Shown in pieces: positions 32,534-40,507 of a stretch of 64,000 nucleotides of DNA. The notes under the pieces are model-generated. The model was not told where the DNA came from and ran no database searches. It saw nothing but the letters and a program-made list of their open reading frames with translations. The DNA comes from Solirubrobacterales bacterium. Its GTDB lineage: Bacteria > Actinomycetota > Thermoleophilia > Solirubrobacterales > 70-9. The stretch is from NCBI GenBank assembly GCA_009691195.1, contig SHVA01000010.1, forward strand, positions 1-64,000, given 5' to 3'. Each line of letters starts with the position of its first letter. The stretch's first letter is position 1. Made by a program: the position numbers and the translations under genes.

Positions 32534-33181
32534 GTGCTGGCCCCGACCGTCTACGACCCCGACACGGCTCGTGAGACCCTGGCGCAGGCGATGGCACTGA
32601 TCCCGGTGCTCCTCCTCGCCGCGGCCACCGTGGCCTGGTTGCGCGAGCGCCTCCAGGCGAGCGAGGACCGCTACCGCAGGCTCGCCGAGCTCGACCCGCT
32701 GACGGGCGTCGGCAACTACCGGATGCTGATGGAGCAGCTGCCGGTCGAGGTGGAGCGCAATCGCCGCCACGGCCAGCAGCTCGCGCTGCTGGTGATCGAC
32801 ATGAACGACTTCAAGCGGGTTAACGACGAGCACGGCCACCAGTACGGCGACGGCGTGCTCCGCGACGTCGCCCAGTCGCTCGAGCAGGCGGTCCGGGGGC
32901 ACGACCTCGTCGTCCGCCAGGGCGGCGACGAGTTCGCCGTCGTCGCACCACAGACCGACCGTGCTCAGGCCATCCAGCTCGCCGGGCGCCTCTGCGAGGC
33001 CGTCTCGGGGATCGAGGTCAAGGACCGCTCGCTCGGCGCCTGCATCGGCTGCGCCGTCTTCCCAGAGGACGCCGACAACGTCAACGAGTTGCTCGCCCAC
33101 GCCGACGACGACCTCCGGGCGCGGAAGGGCGTCAAGACCGAGATCTCGCGCGGCGGCGAGGGCAGCCGCCTGGGTGTCTAG
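32534..33181 (+). CDS. GGDEF-domain diguanylate cyclase, 3' part of a frameshifted gene
   Basis: Makes cyclic di-GMP. The intact catalytic domain begins LAELDPLTGVGNYRMLMEQL and contains GGDEF in VRQGGDEFAVVAP, with the Mg2+ aspartates (VIDMNDFKRVND) present. A final membrane helix precedes it (ALIPVLLLAAATVAW). The GTG at 32534 is only the first start codon in this frame; sequence immediately upstream (TLVAIFVAYVFSSRRAIAWH) is coding, so the natural protein includes the fragment at 32161. No EAL domain and no RxxD inhibition site is visible in the stretch before GGDEF. Confidence 0.75.
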   Translation: MLAPTVYDPDTARETLAQAMALIPVLLLAAATVAWLRERLQASEDRYRRLAELDPLTGVGNYRMLMEQLPVEVERNRRHGQQLALLVIDMNDFKRVNDEHGHQYGDGVLRDVAQSLEQAVRGHDLVVRQGGDEFAVVAPQTDRAQAIQLAGRLCEAVSGIEVKDRSLGACIGCAVFPEDADNVNELLAHADDDLRARKGVKTEISRGGEGSRLGV

Positions 33182-33224
33182 CCCCGAGGGGAGACCGTCC
33201 CCCCAGGGGGAATCGCCTCCCGGC

Positions 33225-33536
33225 ATGGCCATGCCCGCGGTCGGGGCCCTCTGCGCCTCGCTCGTGATCGTCATCGTCGCCGCCCTGCTCGAGACGGACT
33301 TCGGGCGCGGGCTGGCCGATGACCTCGACGCCCCCGTCAGAGCCCTGGTGGCGGTTCCGGTGCTGGTGCTGGCGGGCGTCCTGTTCGCGGTCAGCGTGCT
33401 CGCCCTGGTGCTCCCCGCCGGGCGGCCGAAGCTGCTCGCGGCCGCTGGGATCACCGGCTGGCTGATCCCGGCCTGGCTCGTGGTGGCCGGCGTCCTGCTC
33501 GCCTGCGTCTCCTTCGGCCTCGACCGGATTTCCTGA
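33225..33536 (+). CDS. Small membrane protein, unknown
   Basis: 103 residues with three strongly hydrophobic helices: VGALCASLVIVIVAALL, ALVAVPVLVLAGVLFAVSVLALVL and GITGWLIPAWLVVAGVLLACVSF. ATG 33225 follows an AGGGGG at 33205-33210, somewhat distant; ATG 33231 is an alternative. It starts 44 bases after the cyclase stop and could be its co-transcribed partner. No domain is recognised. Confidence 0.6.
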   Translation: MAMPAVGALCASLVIVIVAALLETDFGRGLADDLDAPVRALVAVPVLVLAGVLFAVSVLALVLPAGRPKLLAAAGITGWLIPAWLVVAGVLLACVSFGLDRIS

Positions 33537-33633
33537 GCTGGGCACCGGCCGCACCGACCGGCCGCCACTTCGGTTGCAGGATCGCAGACGATCATCCGGG
33601 CAGCCGGGGAAGCGGGTACTTGTGAGGAGAGAG

Positions 33634-34806
33634 ATGGGCAGAGGGGACTTCAGGCTGGGCATCGCCCTGACGGCAATCGCCGCGGGACTCGCGACCGTTG
33701 CGATCGCCGGGGCCGGAGCGGCCGAGGCAAAGACCGTCTGGCTGTGCAAGCCGGGCGCCACTCCCAACCCCTGCAAGGAGAGCCTCGAGACGACGGTCAC
33801 CTCCTCCGCCGGCGACTCCCACGTGACCGACCCCCAGAACGCGAAGAGGCCCAGGATCGACTGCTTCTACGTCTACCCGACGGTCAGCGAGCAGCCCGGT
33901 CCCAACGCCGACAAGACGGTCGATCCGCAGCAGACCTCGATCGCCGAATACCAGGCCTCGCGTTACTCGCGGCGCTGCCGCGTCTTCGCGCCGATGTACC
34001 GGCAGCTCACCCTCAGTTCGATCGGCGGCGAAGCCCCTGAGGAGGCCGCCCGGATCGCCTACTCCGACATCCTCGAGGCCTGGAAGACCTACATGAAGAA
34101 GTTCAACCACGGCCGCGGCGTCGTCCTGATCGGACACTCCCAGGGCACCTTCATGCTGCGACGGCTGATCCACAACGAGATCGACCCGAGCCCCAAGGCC
34201 CGCGCGCACCTGGTCTCGGCGATCCTGCTCGGCGGAAACGTCACGGTGAGGAAGGGCAAGAAGATCGGCGGCGACTTCCAGCACATCCCTGCCTGCGTGA
34301 GCGCGAGACAGACCGGCTGCGTGATCGCGTTCTCGACCTTCGGTGACACGCCCCCGGCCGACGCCCTCTTCGGCCGCCACGGGACGCCGGTCACGGGCGA
34401 CCTCCCGAGCGGCCCGAACTACCGGGTCCTGTGCACCAACCCCGCCGCTCTCGGCAGCGACGACTCGGCCCCCCTGAAGACGCTGCTACGCACCGAGCCC
34501 TTCCCCGGCACGCTGGGCATCGCGCTGCTGATCATGTTCGGCGGCCCACCGCCGACGGCGGCGACCCCCTGGCTACAGCCGCAGGATCACTACACCGGGC
34601 GCTGCGTGCGACATAACGGGGTCAACGCGCTGATGATCGACGAGGTCGAGATGGCGCGACACCTCGCTCCCTCTCCCGACGCCACCTGGGGCCTGCACTT
34701 CTCGGATGCCAACATCGCGCTCGGCAACCTGACCGACTTGGTCAAGACCCAGGCCGCCGCCTACGGGGCGAAGGCCGGCAAGACCGGCAGCACCAAGGGC
34801 AAGTAG
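33634..34806 (+). CDS. Secreted DUF3089 alpha/beta hydrolase
   Basis: 390 residues. A signal peptide runs to about residue 32 (IALTAIAAGLATVAIAGAGAAEA). The DUF3089 core is clear: DCFYVYPTVS near 76, RVFAPMYRQLTL near 117, and the nucleophile elbow GHSQG with Ser169. A C-terminal GVNALMIDEVEMARHL / GLHFSDANIALGNL carries the acid-histidine part of the triad. ATG 33634 has GAGGAGAG just upstream; an in-frame ATG at 33574 would precede the signal peptide with an untypical leader. An extracellular esterase or lipase is likely; the substrate is unknown. Confidence 0.85.
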   Translation: MGRGDFRLGIALTAIAAGLATVAIAGAGAAEAKTVWLCKPGATPNPCKESLETTVTSSAGDSHVTDPQNAKRPRIDCFYVYPTVSEQPGPNADKTVDPQQTSIAEYQASRYSRRCRVFAPMYRQLTLSSIGGEAPEEAARIAYSDILEAWKTYMKKFNHGRGVVLIGHSQGTFMLRRLIHNEIDPSPKARAHLVSAILLGGNVTVRKGKKIGGDFQHIPACVSARQTGCVIAFSTFGDTPPADALFGRHGTPVTGDLPSGPNYRVLCTNPAALGSDDSAPLKTLLRTEPFPGTLGIALLIMFGGPPPTAATPWLQPQDHYTGRCVRHNGVNALMIDEVEMARHLAPSPDATWGLHFSDANIALGNLTDLVKTQAAAYGAKAGKTGSTKGK

Positions 34807-34822
34807 GAGAAGTAGGCGGGCC

Positions 34823-35605
34823 TCAGGCGGTCCGCGCCAGCGCCCGGGCGATGGCCCGGTAGGTCTGTGCGTTGGCCGCCATGCCGATGTGGCTGGCGGC
34901 CACCTCCACCTGGGTGGCGTCGTCGTCCAGACAGGAGCGCCAGCGGACGATTCCGTCGCTGCGCGAGTAGACGGAGGTCAGCTTGACCTCCTCGGGAAGC
35001 GCGGAGGCGACCTCGGCGTTCGCCTGCGTGCAGCACTCGCCGTTGCGGCAGCGAACGCTGAACAGGCCCGGGACGCCGAGCGTCCCGAGCACGCCGACCA
35101 AGTGGACGTGCGCCCAGACCCCGGGGTGAATGTCGAGCTGGTCCCGGAGGGGGCTGCCGAGCGTGATCACCGCCTCGATCAGGTCGCGGCGCCGGACCGC
35201 GAGTGCCTTTGCGCAGGTGCCGCCTCGGCTCTGGCCGACGAGGGAGATCTTTCGCCCCGCCTCCTCGGAGAGCTCCTCGGCCCGCTCCTCGAGCCGGTCA
35301 ACCGTCTCCCCCAGGCAGCCGACGTTCCAGCGCAGCCCGGCGCGCGCCGGCTTGTAGCCGATCCTCGTAAGCCAGGCGGCCATGCTGCTCAGCGACGGGT
35401 CGCCGGCGAGGAACCCACAGATCAGCAGTACGGGACGGCCGTCACCGCGCGGGACCCCCGTGCCCTGCCAGACGGGATCGCGTATCAGCTCGGCGAACTC
35501 GAGCGGAGCCCGGCCCTCACGCCAGATGGGCGGCAGCGGTGTGAGCGCCAGCATCAGGACGATGAGTCTAGGGAGCGGGCTGGTCGGCCCGCTCGCGCCC
35601 GGCAC
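34823..35605 (-). CDS. Alpha/beta-hydrolase (lipase/esterase-like)
   Basis: 260 residues. A short hydrophobic N-terminal region (PRLIVLMLALTPL) may be a weak anchor. The lipase-type fold has an oxyanion segment PVLLICGFLAGD, the nucleophile motif GQSRGG near residue 127, the acid Asp in SRSDGIV and the His in ASHIGM. Two adjacent cysteines (GECCTQ) are unusual. The stop lies 17 bases beyond the convergent DUF3089 gene. The start is uncertain because the N-terminus is Pro-rich and could begin later. The substrate is unknown. Confidence 0.75.
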   Translation of the reverse strand: MPGASGPTSPLPRLIVLMLALTPLPPIWREGRAPLEFAELIRDPVWQGTGVPRGDGRPVLLICGFLAGDPSLSSMAAWLTRIGYKPARAGLRWNVGCLGETVDRLEERAEELSEEAGRKISLVGQSRGGTCAKALAVRRRDLIEAVITLGSPLRDQLDIHPGVWAHVHLVGVLGTLGVPGLFSVRCRNGECCTQANAEVASALPEEVKLTSVYSRSDGIVRWRSCLDDDATQVEVAASHIGMAANAQTYRAIARALARTA

Positions 35606-35617
35606 CGCCCGGGCGGC

Positions 35618-36484
35618 TCAGCCGCCCGAGTAGGCCACGATCAGGTCGGTGACGACCCCGGCCATGAAACCGGCGGCCAGCAGCCAGAGGCCCAGCTCCC
35701 GATGGCCGAAGCGGCGGATCGCGTTCCAGACCTGGCCGATGACGTAGATGATCGCGCCGCCCGCGACGGCCAGGAAGGCGAGCTCGAGCGGCTCCGAATC
35801 CACGCTGTAGCCGATCATCGAGCCGAGCAGAACGGGCCCTCCGGCGACGAGTCCCGCGAGCAGCAGCCAGCGCCACGACGCCCGCTCCCCTCCGAGCGGG
35901 CCAAGGATGCCGAAGCCCTCGGTGGCGTTGTGCGCGGCGAAGCCGATGATCAGCACGGTGGCGAGGCCAATCTCACCCGTGTTCGCAGAGACCCCGATCG
36001 CCAGACCCTCGGCGAAGTTGTGAACCCCGATCGCGGCGGCGATCGTCATCCCCGTCCGCAGCGCCCGCGCGTGCGCCGCATCCACCCGGGCCGATTCCAG
36101 GTTGGCCTCCTGCCCGGGCGTCGCCACCGCGACGGCTCCCCCGGCGATCGGGGGCGGCGCTCCAGCGCGCCCGCGCAGTCGCGCCTCGAAGCTGGCGAGC
36201 GCGCCGCTGCCGATGGCGAACCCCACGCCGAGCAGGGCGGTGAGCCCTATCGCGCTTCCAAGGCTGCCCTCGTCGTCGTGGAACGCCGTGACCGAGTCCT
36301 CGACGATCTCGAATGCGTGCGCGAGGACGTCAACGAAGAGAAAGGCGAGGATTCCCACCGCGAACATCGCCAGCGCCACCCGCTTGCGGTCGCCGAGGAT
36401 CCGCATCCGGCCGAAGGGCAGCAGGCCGATGTAGATCGTGAAGCCGGCGATGCCGCCGAGAAGCGTCGTTTCCCAGAAGGACAT
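35618..36484 (-). CDS. ZIP-family metal transporter
   Basis: Imports divalent metals, usually Zn2+ or Fe2+, across the cytoplasmic membrane. The 288 residues have eight predicted helices. The two metal-binding helices are HNFAEGLAIGVSA and HNATEGFGILGPL, which hold the binuclear site of ZIP proteins. A His/Asp-poor loop between helices 3 and 4 (about 110-140, PPPIAGGAVAVATPG) replaces the usual His-rich loop. It lies 12 bases upstream of the lipase-like gene, same strand. Metal specificity is open; supply for the copper or zinc proteins nearby is only a guess. Confidence 0.9.
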   Translation of the reverse strand: MSFWETTLLGGIAGFTIYIGLLPFGRMRILGDRKRVALAMFAVGILAFLFVDVLAHAFEIVEDSVTAFHDDEGSLGSAIGLTALLGVGFAIGSGALASFEARLRGRAGAPPPIAGGAVAVATPGQEANLESARVDAAHARALRTGMTIAAAIGVHNFAEGLAIGVSANTGEIGLATVLIIGFAAHNATEGFGILGPLGGERASWRWLLLAGLVAGGPVLLGSMIGYSVDSEPLELAFLAVAGGAIIYVIGQVWNAIRRFGHRELGLWLLAAGFMAGVVTDLIVAYSGG

Positions 36485-36626
36485 TAGGTGACCCTAACAC
36501 CTAGCCGGGTGACAACACCCCCCGATCGCCCTCGATTGACGCCCCGCGCTCGGCCGCATACGCTCGTCTCGCAGGGAAACTGAAGACGTCCGGCCGGGAG
36601 GCCAGCCGGGCACGAATGAGGAAAAG

Positions 36627-37253
36627 ATGCAGATGCGCGACAAGTTGAGGCGGCCCTCGCCCGCGATGGTGGTGGCCGTGATCGCCCTGATTGCGGCCAT
36701 CGGCGGGACCGCCTACGCCGGCGTCAAGATCGGCAAGAACGCAGTCAAGTCCAACCAGATCGCCGCCAACGCGGTGACCAACAGCGAGCTCAAGAACATC
36801 AAGGTGAACCCGCTGGTCAAGGTGACGGCCGCGGCCAGCCAAGCGGCCGCCTCCCAGAACGTCCTGGCCCAGCGCGGGGCGCTCACCGTCTACGGCAAGT
36901 GCTTCGTTGAGGGTCCGGTCGTGCGAGCCGTGGTCTACCTGAAGTCGAGCGAGGCGGGTGCCGTGCTCGACAGCGACGCCGACAACCAGTCAGGCAACGG
37001 CACCGAGCCGATTGACGGCTACGTCAACCCCGGCGAGGCCGAGAGCGACAACGAGATCGAGAACAGCGCCAGCGCCGCCGTCAACGATGCCGATGACGGC
37101 GACGACGAGCACTTCTGGGCCGCCCGGGACAACACGGCGATCTCCGGAAGCGTGCTGTCATTCGCCAAGCAGGGCAGCCCGGTCGCGGGCGACGGGCCCT
37201 ACGGAGCGGGCAACCGCTGTCTGTTCCAGGCCCACGTGCTGGGCGTCGGCTAG
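36627..37253 (+). CDS. Exported protein of a Solirubrobacterales-type expanded family
   Basis: 208 residues. The N-terminus (RRPSPAMVVAVIALIAAIGGTAYAGVKIGKNAVKSNQI) is a signal-anchor or signal peptide followed by the repeated-type linker found in a large family of exported proteins in Thermoleophilia. The C-terminal half is acidic and beta-rich with two cysteines (GKCFVEG and GNRCLFQ) that could form one disulfide. ATG 36627 is preceded by GAGGAAAAG. No function is known for the family. A strong hairpin follows the stop. Confidence 0.75.
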   Translation: MQMRDKLRRPSPAMVVAVIALIAAIGGTAYAGVKIGKNAVKSNQIAANAVTNSELKNIKVNPLVKVTAAASQAAASQNVLAQRGALTVYGKCFVEGPVVRAVVYLKSSEAGAVLDSDADNQSGNGTEPIDGYVNPGEAESDNEIENSASAAVNDADDGDDEHFWAARDNTAISGSVLSFAKQGSPVAGDGPYGAGNRCLFQAHVLGVG

Positions 37254-37272
37254 AAGAAGCGACCGACGGGGT

Positions 37273-37304
37273 GGCGGGCGAGGCGGAAGCTCCCCTCGCC
37301 CGCC
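37273..37304 (+). terminator. Perfect 11-bp stem hairpin after the exported-protein gene
   Basis: GGCGGGCGAGG (37273-37283) pairs perfectly with CCTCGCCCGCC (37294-37304) around a 10-base loop, 19 bases after the stop at 37253. No T-run follows, as is common for actinobacterial terminators. Confidence 0.6.
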
Positions 37305-37363
37305 CCTCGCCGCCGCTTCAAGACAGCCTGGTAGGAGTAGCGCGAGGCGAGGCCGCTCTGCAC

Positions 37364-37404
37364 GGGCCGGGGTGGACTCGAACCACCGACCGACGGATTA
37401 TGAG
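37364..37404 (-). pseudogene. 3' half of tRNA-Met(CAT), truncated at the anticodon loop
   Basis: On the minus strand the sequence reads CTCATAA (anticodon loop, CAT), then TCCGT, a variable loop, the intact T arm (GGTGG-TTCGAGT-CCACC) and the acceptor strand CCGGCCC. The 5' half (acceptor, D arm, anticodon 5' strand) is missing: just beyond base 37404 the sequence no longer pairs. Truncation exactly here is what phage-type integrases leave when they insert in a tRNA. The discriminator base would be G, not the usual A. The gap 37405-37615 has no gene except a repeat. Confidence 0.75.
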
Positions 37405-37487
37405 TTCTGGCCTAGGCGTGCGGCTGAATTCGGTCAGCCCGTGATTCGTGCCTAGAGATCAGCCCAGGTGCTCTGAGTTTTCGGCAG

Positions 37488-37511
37488 TTCGGGATACGGT
37501 TCGGGATACGG
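37488..37511 (+). repeat. Tandem 12-bp direct repeat near the tRNA scar
   Basis: TTCGGGATACGG occurs twice back to back at 37488-37499 and 37500-37511, 84 bases from the truncated tRNA. Short direct repeats beside an attachment core are typical arm-type binding sites for tyrosine integrases; that role is inferred. Confidence 0.7.
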
Positions 37512-37615
37512 AATTGGTCCTCCGACGACCGGCCTCGAGTGGAAGCGCGCCAAGCGCTCCATCGGCTGGATGAGGATGGGTCAAGCCAAGCACTTCGACG
37601 GGAAGGGCATCAGGT

Positions 37616-38437
37616 TCACGTTCCTTCGGCCTGCCCTCCGAACACCGTCGTGGCCACATCGACCACCGTACTGCCGCCATCGACTGTGAGGACCGACCCG
37701 GTGATGAACGATGAGTCGTCGGAGGCGAGGAATGCGATCGCGGCTGCCACCTCGTCGGGCTCGGCCGGGCGGCCCAGTGGCACGTATCGGACCGCGGCGT
37801 CGTAGGCCCCCTGGCGGTCAGTGCCGAGCATCTCGGCCAGCTCGTCCATCTCAGCATCGGCCATAGGGGTACTGATCCATCCTGGACACACCGCGTTGAC
37901 GCGGATCTCGGGCCCCAGGTCGATCGCCGCCTGCTTGGAAAGCATGATCACACCCGCCTTCGCGACGCAATAGGCCACCGATTCAGGAGCCGCCTGCAGC
38001 CCGGCGACTGAGCTGACGTTGACGATCGAGCCACCGGAGCTCCCCATCGCAGCGGCGGCCGCGCGCATGACCAGGAAGGTGCCGTTCAGGTTGATGTCGA
38101 GGACTTGCTGCCAAATGGCGCGATCGATGTCCACGACCGAACCGGTTCCGCCGATTCCGGCGTTGTTGACCACGGCGTGCAATTCCCCGTCCCCGAGTTG
38201 AGTCGCCGCAGCAACCGCCTCAGCGACCACAGCTTCATCCGTCACGTCCCCGCTGACCGCGGCGCTTCTCCCGGTCGGCAGTTCTCGCGCGACCTGGTTC
38301 AAAGGCTCCGGGCGCCGGCCCAGCAATGTCACGCGGGCACCCTCCGCGACCAGGCGGCGGGCTGTGGCGGCGCCGATCCCGGTGCCCCCACCGGTGACCA
38401 GAATGCTCTGGCCCTGGAGCCTGGTCGGATCGCTCAC
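37616..38437 (-). CDS. Short-chain dehydrogenase/reductase
   Basis: NAD(P)-dependent oxidoreductase, 273 residues, classical SDR. The cofactor loop TGGGTGIG is near residue 17, NNAGIGG near 95, the active-site Ser in VNVSSVAG and YCVAKAG with the catalytic Tyr and Lys near 165. PGWISTPM and the C-terminal FITGSVLTVDGG are typical. GTG 38437 overlaps the upstream gene's stop by GTGA. It is the last gene of the transporter operon and the first past the integration scar. The substrate is unknown; the neighbours suggest an amine-derived alcohol or aldehyde. Confidence 0.88.
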   Translation of the reverse strand: MSDPTRLQGQSILVTGGGTGIGAATARRLVAEGARVTLLGRRPEPLNQVARELPTGRSAAVSGDVTDEAVVAEAVAAATQLGDGELHAVVNNAGIGGTGSVVDIDRAIWQQVLDINLNGTFLVMRAAAAAMGSSGGSIVNVSSVAGLQAAPESVAYCVAKAGVIMLSKQAAIDLGPEIRVNAVCPGWISTPMADAEMDELAEMLGTDRQGAYDAAVRYVPLGRPAEPDEVAAAIAFLASDDSSFITGSVLTVDGGSTVVDVATTVFGGQAEGT

Positions 38438-39435
38438 CCGCCGCGACTCCCGGCGGTTGCCCATGCGGATCGCGCAGCCTCGACGCCGCCGCCTCGCTTT
38501 ACCGTCTCCCCCACCCGAGCGACAGCCTCCTTGCACACCTCGCTCCAGTCGCCGACGTCGTCGGTGAACTGATTGGGCTTGAAGCAATACGAAGTGAATC
38601 CGCGCTCCAGCTGATCGGGGACAGAGTCCTCAACGGCCTGAGCAAGATCCGCCGTCGACTCGTCGTCCGGGAAGGTGCCGCGCAGCCCCCCGACCATCTC
38701 CATCTCAGCGGGATCCCGGCCTGCTTCGCGAAGCGCCACGGCCAGGCCCTGGAGCTCCTCGTCGGACATGCGACCCAGTGGATTGAAGCCCGATCCGTAG
38801 CGGACGAGCCGGCGCATCAGGGCGGGGTGAATCGAGCTGCCACCGAACCACATCACCGGCCCCGACCCCCTGAACGCCTTCGGCTCAAGCCAAACATCTT
38901 CGAAGCGATAGTTGTCTCCTTGGTGGCTGACCGGAGATTCACGCCAAATCTTCTCCCAGACTGCAAGCTGCTCATCGAGCACTTTCCCTCGGCGGCCAAA
39001 GTCGACCCCGAGTGCCTCGTACTCGTCGCGGTGCCAGCTCACCGTCGGCAGGACGACCAGCCGCCCCCGCGAGAGCAGGTCGAGGGTTCCGAGTTCGCGG
39101 GCCAGCAGGAGCGGATGCCGTAGGGGCGTAATGATCGCCCCTCCCACGAGCCGCAGTCGCTGCGTGGCGGCGGCGATGGCGCTCATCAGCACGATCGAGT
39201 TCGGCCAGGGCATCGCCGGATCCTGGTTTCCTGGCAGGGCGTACTCGCGGGGGTTGTCCATCAGGCCGTTCTCGTCGGCGCTCGGTCCGAGAACGATGTG
39301 CTCGCTGAGCATCACCGCGTCTATGCCGGCCTCCTCGGCCTGCCTGGCGAGGTCGACCAGCGCCATCGGATCGGCTGGGTCGACCAGGGTCCAGTTCTCG
39401 GTCAAAACAAGGACCAGGCGCGGCGCTTCACTCAT
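38434..39435 (-). CDS. Luciferase-like (LLM) flavin or F420 oxidoreductase
   Basis: 333 residues of the bacterial-luciferase TIM-barrel family, cytoplasmic, using FMNH2 or F420. Family features: DLARQAEEAGIDAVMLSEHIVLGP, a long LGTLDLLSRGRLVVLPTVSW, LDEQLAVWEKIWRESPVSHQG, and WFGGSSIHPALMRRLVRYGSGF. It starts 1 base after the ATPase gene's stop and overlaps the SDR. In this operon an oxidative C-N or C-S cleavage is plausible but unproven. ATG 39435 was chosen; the frame remains open upstream inside the ATPase gene. Confidence 0.85.
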   Translation of the reverse strand: MSEAPRLVLVLTENWTLVDPADPMALVDLARQAEEAGIDAVMLSEHIVLGPSADENGLMDNPREYALPGNQDPAMPWPNSIVLMSAIAAATQRLRLVGGAIITPLRHPLLLARELGTLDLLSRGRLVVLPTVSWHRDEYEALGVDFGRRGKVLDEQLAVWEKIWRESPVSHQGDNYRFEDVWLEPKAFRGSGPVMWFGGSSIHPALMRRLVRYGSGFNPLGRMSDEELQGLAVALREAGRDPAEMEMVGGLRGTFPDDESTADLAQAVEDSVPDQLERGFTSYCFKPNQFTDDVGDWSEVCKEAVARVGETVKRGGGVEAARSAWATAGSRGG

Positions 39436-39436
39436 C

Positions 39437-40507
39437 TCACTGCTCGCGGGGCAGCACGATCGCCGCGTCGGGCGACCACCCGATCCACACCTTGGTCCCG
39501 AGCTCGATCGGGTGCTCGGGAGCGGCGGCGACCTCGGCCTTGACGAGTTCCTCGAGCCCCGCAACCTCGAGCCGATAGGAGAAGCCAGTGCCCCGGAAGG
39601 CGACGTCCCTAACAGTGGCCTCGACGCCCTTGCCGCTGGTCTCGACCTGGATGCTCTCGGGTCTAAGCACCAGCCAGGCCGGGCCATTGAGTCCGGGGTC
39701 GGCGACGGCCGCGTCGGCCCCGGCCAAGGCCGCTTTACAAGCCTTGCCCTTGCCCTTGACCTCGCAGGCGATGACATTGGCGTTGCCGACGAAACCGGCG
39801 GCGAAGGGTGTCGCCGGCGCTCGGTAGATGGTCATCGGGTCTGCGAGCTGATCGATGCGTCCCCGCTCAAAGACGGCGATGCGATCAGAAAGGGCCAGTG
39901 CCTCGCGCTGGTCATGGGTGACGTAGACCCAAGTCGCCCCGGTTTCGCGGTGAACCCGACGCAGCTCAGCCTCCATCTCCAGGCGGATCTTCAGATCAAG
40001 CGCGCTCAGCGGCTCATCGAGCAACAGCACGCTGGGGCGCTTGACGAGTGCGCGCGCCAGCGCCACTCGCTGCATCTGCCCGCCCGAGAGCTCCGCCGCC
40101 TGGCGTTTCTCGTAACCGGGCATGCGCACGAGATCGAGAGCCCATCCGACGCGCTCGTTGATCTCCTCCTTGGGCAGCTTGTCGACCCTGAGCCCGAAGG
40201 CGACGTTCTCGAAGACGTCGAGATGCGGAAACAGCGTCGGTCGCTGGAAAACCATGTTGACCGGGCGTTGATGCGAGCTGACCCCGGTCATCTCCTGGCC
40301 GCCGATCTCTACGGTGCCCTTGGTCGGCTCGATGAAGCCGGCGATGATCCTCAACAGGGTCGTCTTGCCGCAGCCGGAGGGCCCGAGGAAGGTGACGAAC
40401 TCGCCGTCGCCGACTTCGAGATCCACGTCGCGGAGCACCATCTGCTTGTCGTAGGCGTGGCTGACGCCGCTGACCTTGAGCCCGCCGCTCTTCTTGCCCG
40501 CCGCCAT
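39437..40507 (-). CDS. ABC transporter ATP-binding protein, PotA-like
   Basis: Energises the importer encoded next to it. The 356 residues include Walker A GPSGCGKTT (42-50), signature LSGGQMQRVALARAL, Walker B LLLDEPLSALD and the H-loop VTHDQ. The C-terminal TOBE regulatory domain (AWLVLRPESIQVE, TVRDVAFRGTGFSYRLEV) is standard for the spermidine/putrescine and 2-aminoethylphosphonate type. ATG 40507 overlaps the permease stop (TGATG). Family certain, substrate not. Confidence 0.93.
   Translation of the reverse strand: MAAGKKSGGLKVSGVSHAYDKQMVLRDVDLEVGDGEFVTFLGPSGCGKTTLLRIIAGFIEPTKGTVEIGGQEMTGVSSHQRPVNMVFQRPTLFPHLDVFENVAFGLRVDKLPKEEINERVGWALDLVRMPGYEKRQAAELSGGQMQRVALARALVKRPSVLLLDEPLSALDLKIRLEMEAELRRVHRETGATWVYVTHDQREALALSDRIAVFERGRIDQLADPMTIYRAPATPFAAGFVGNANVIACEVKGKGKACKAALAGADAAVADPGLNGPAWLVLRPESIQVETSGKGVEATVRDVAFRGTGFSYRLEVAGLEELVKAEVAAAPEHPIELGTKVWIGWSPDAAIVLPREQ

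Noticed and set aside
34889-36487. 532-codon plus-strand frame opposite the lipase and ZIP genes
   Set aside because: Spans two good minus-strand genes; low-complexity charged sequence.
37364-37450. Complete tRNA-Met gene
   Set aside because: The 5' half does not pair: no acceptor, D arm or anticodon 5' strand can be formed beyond 37404.
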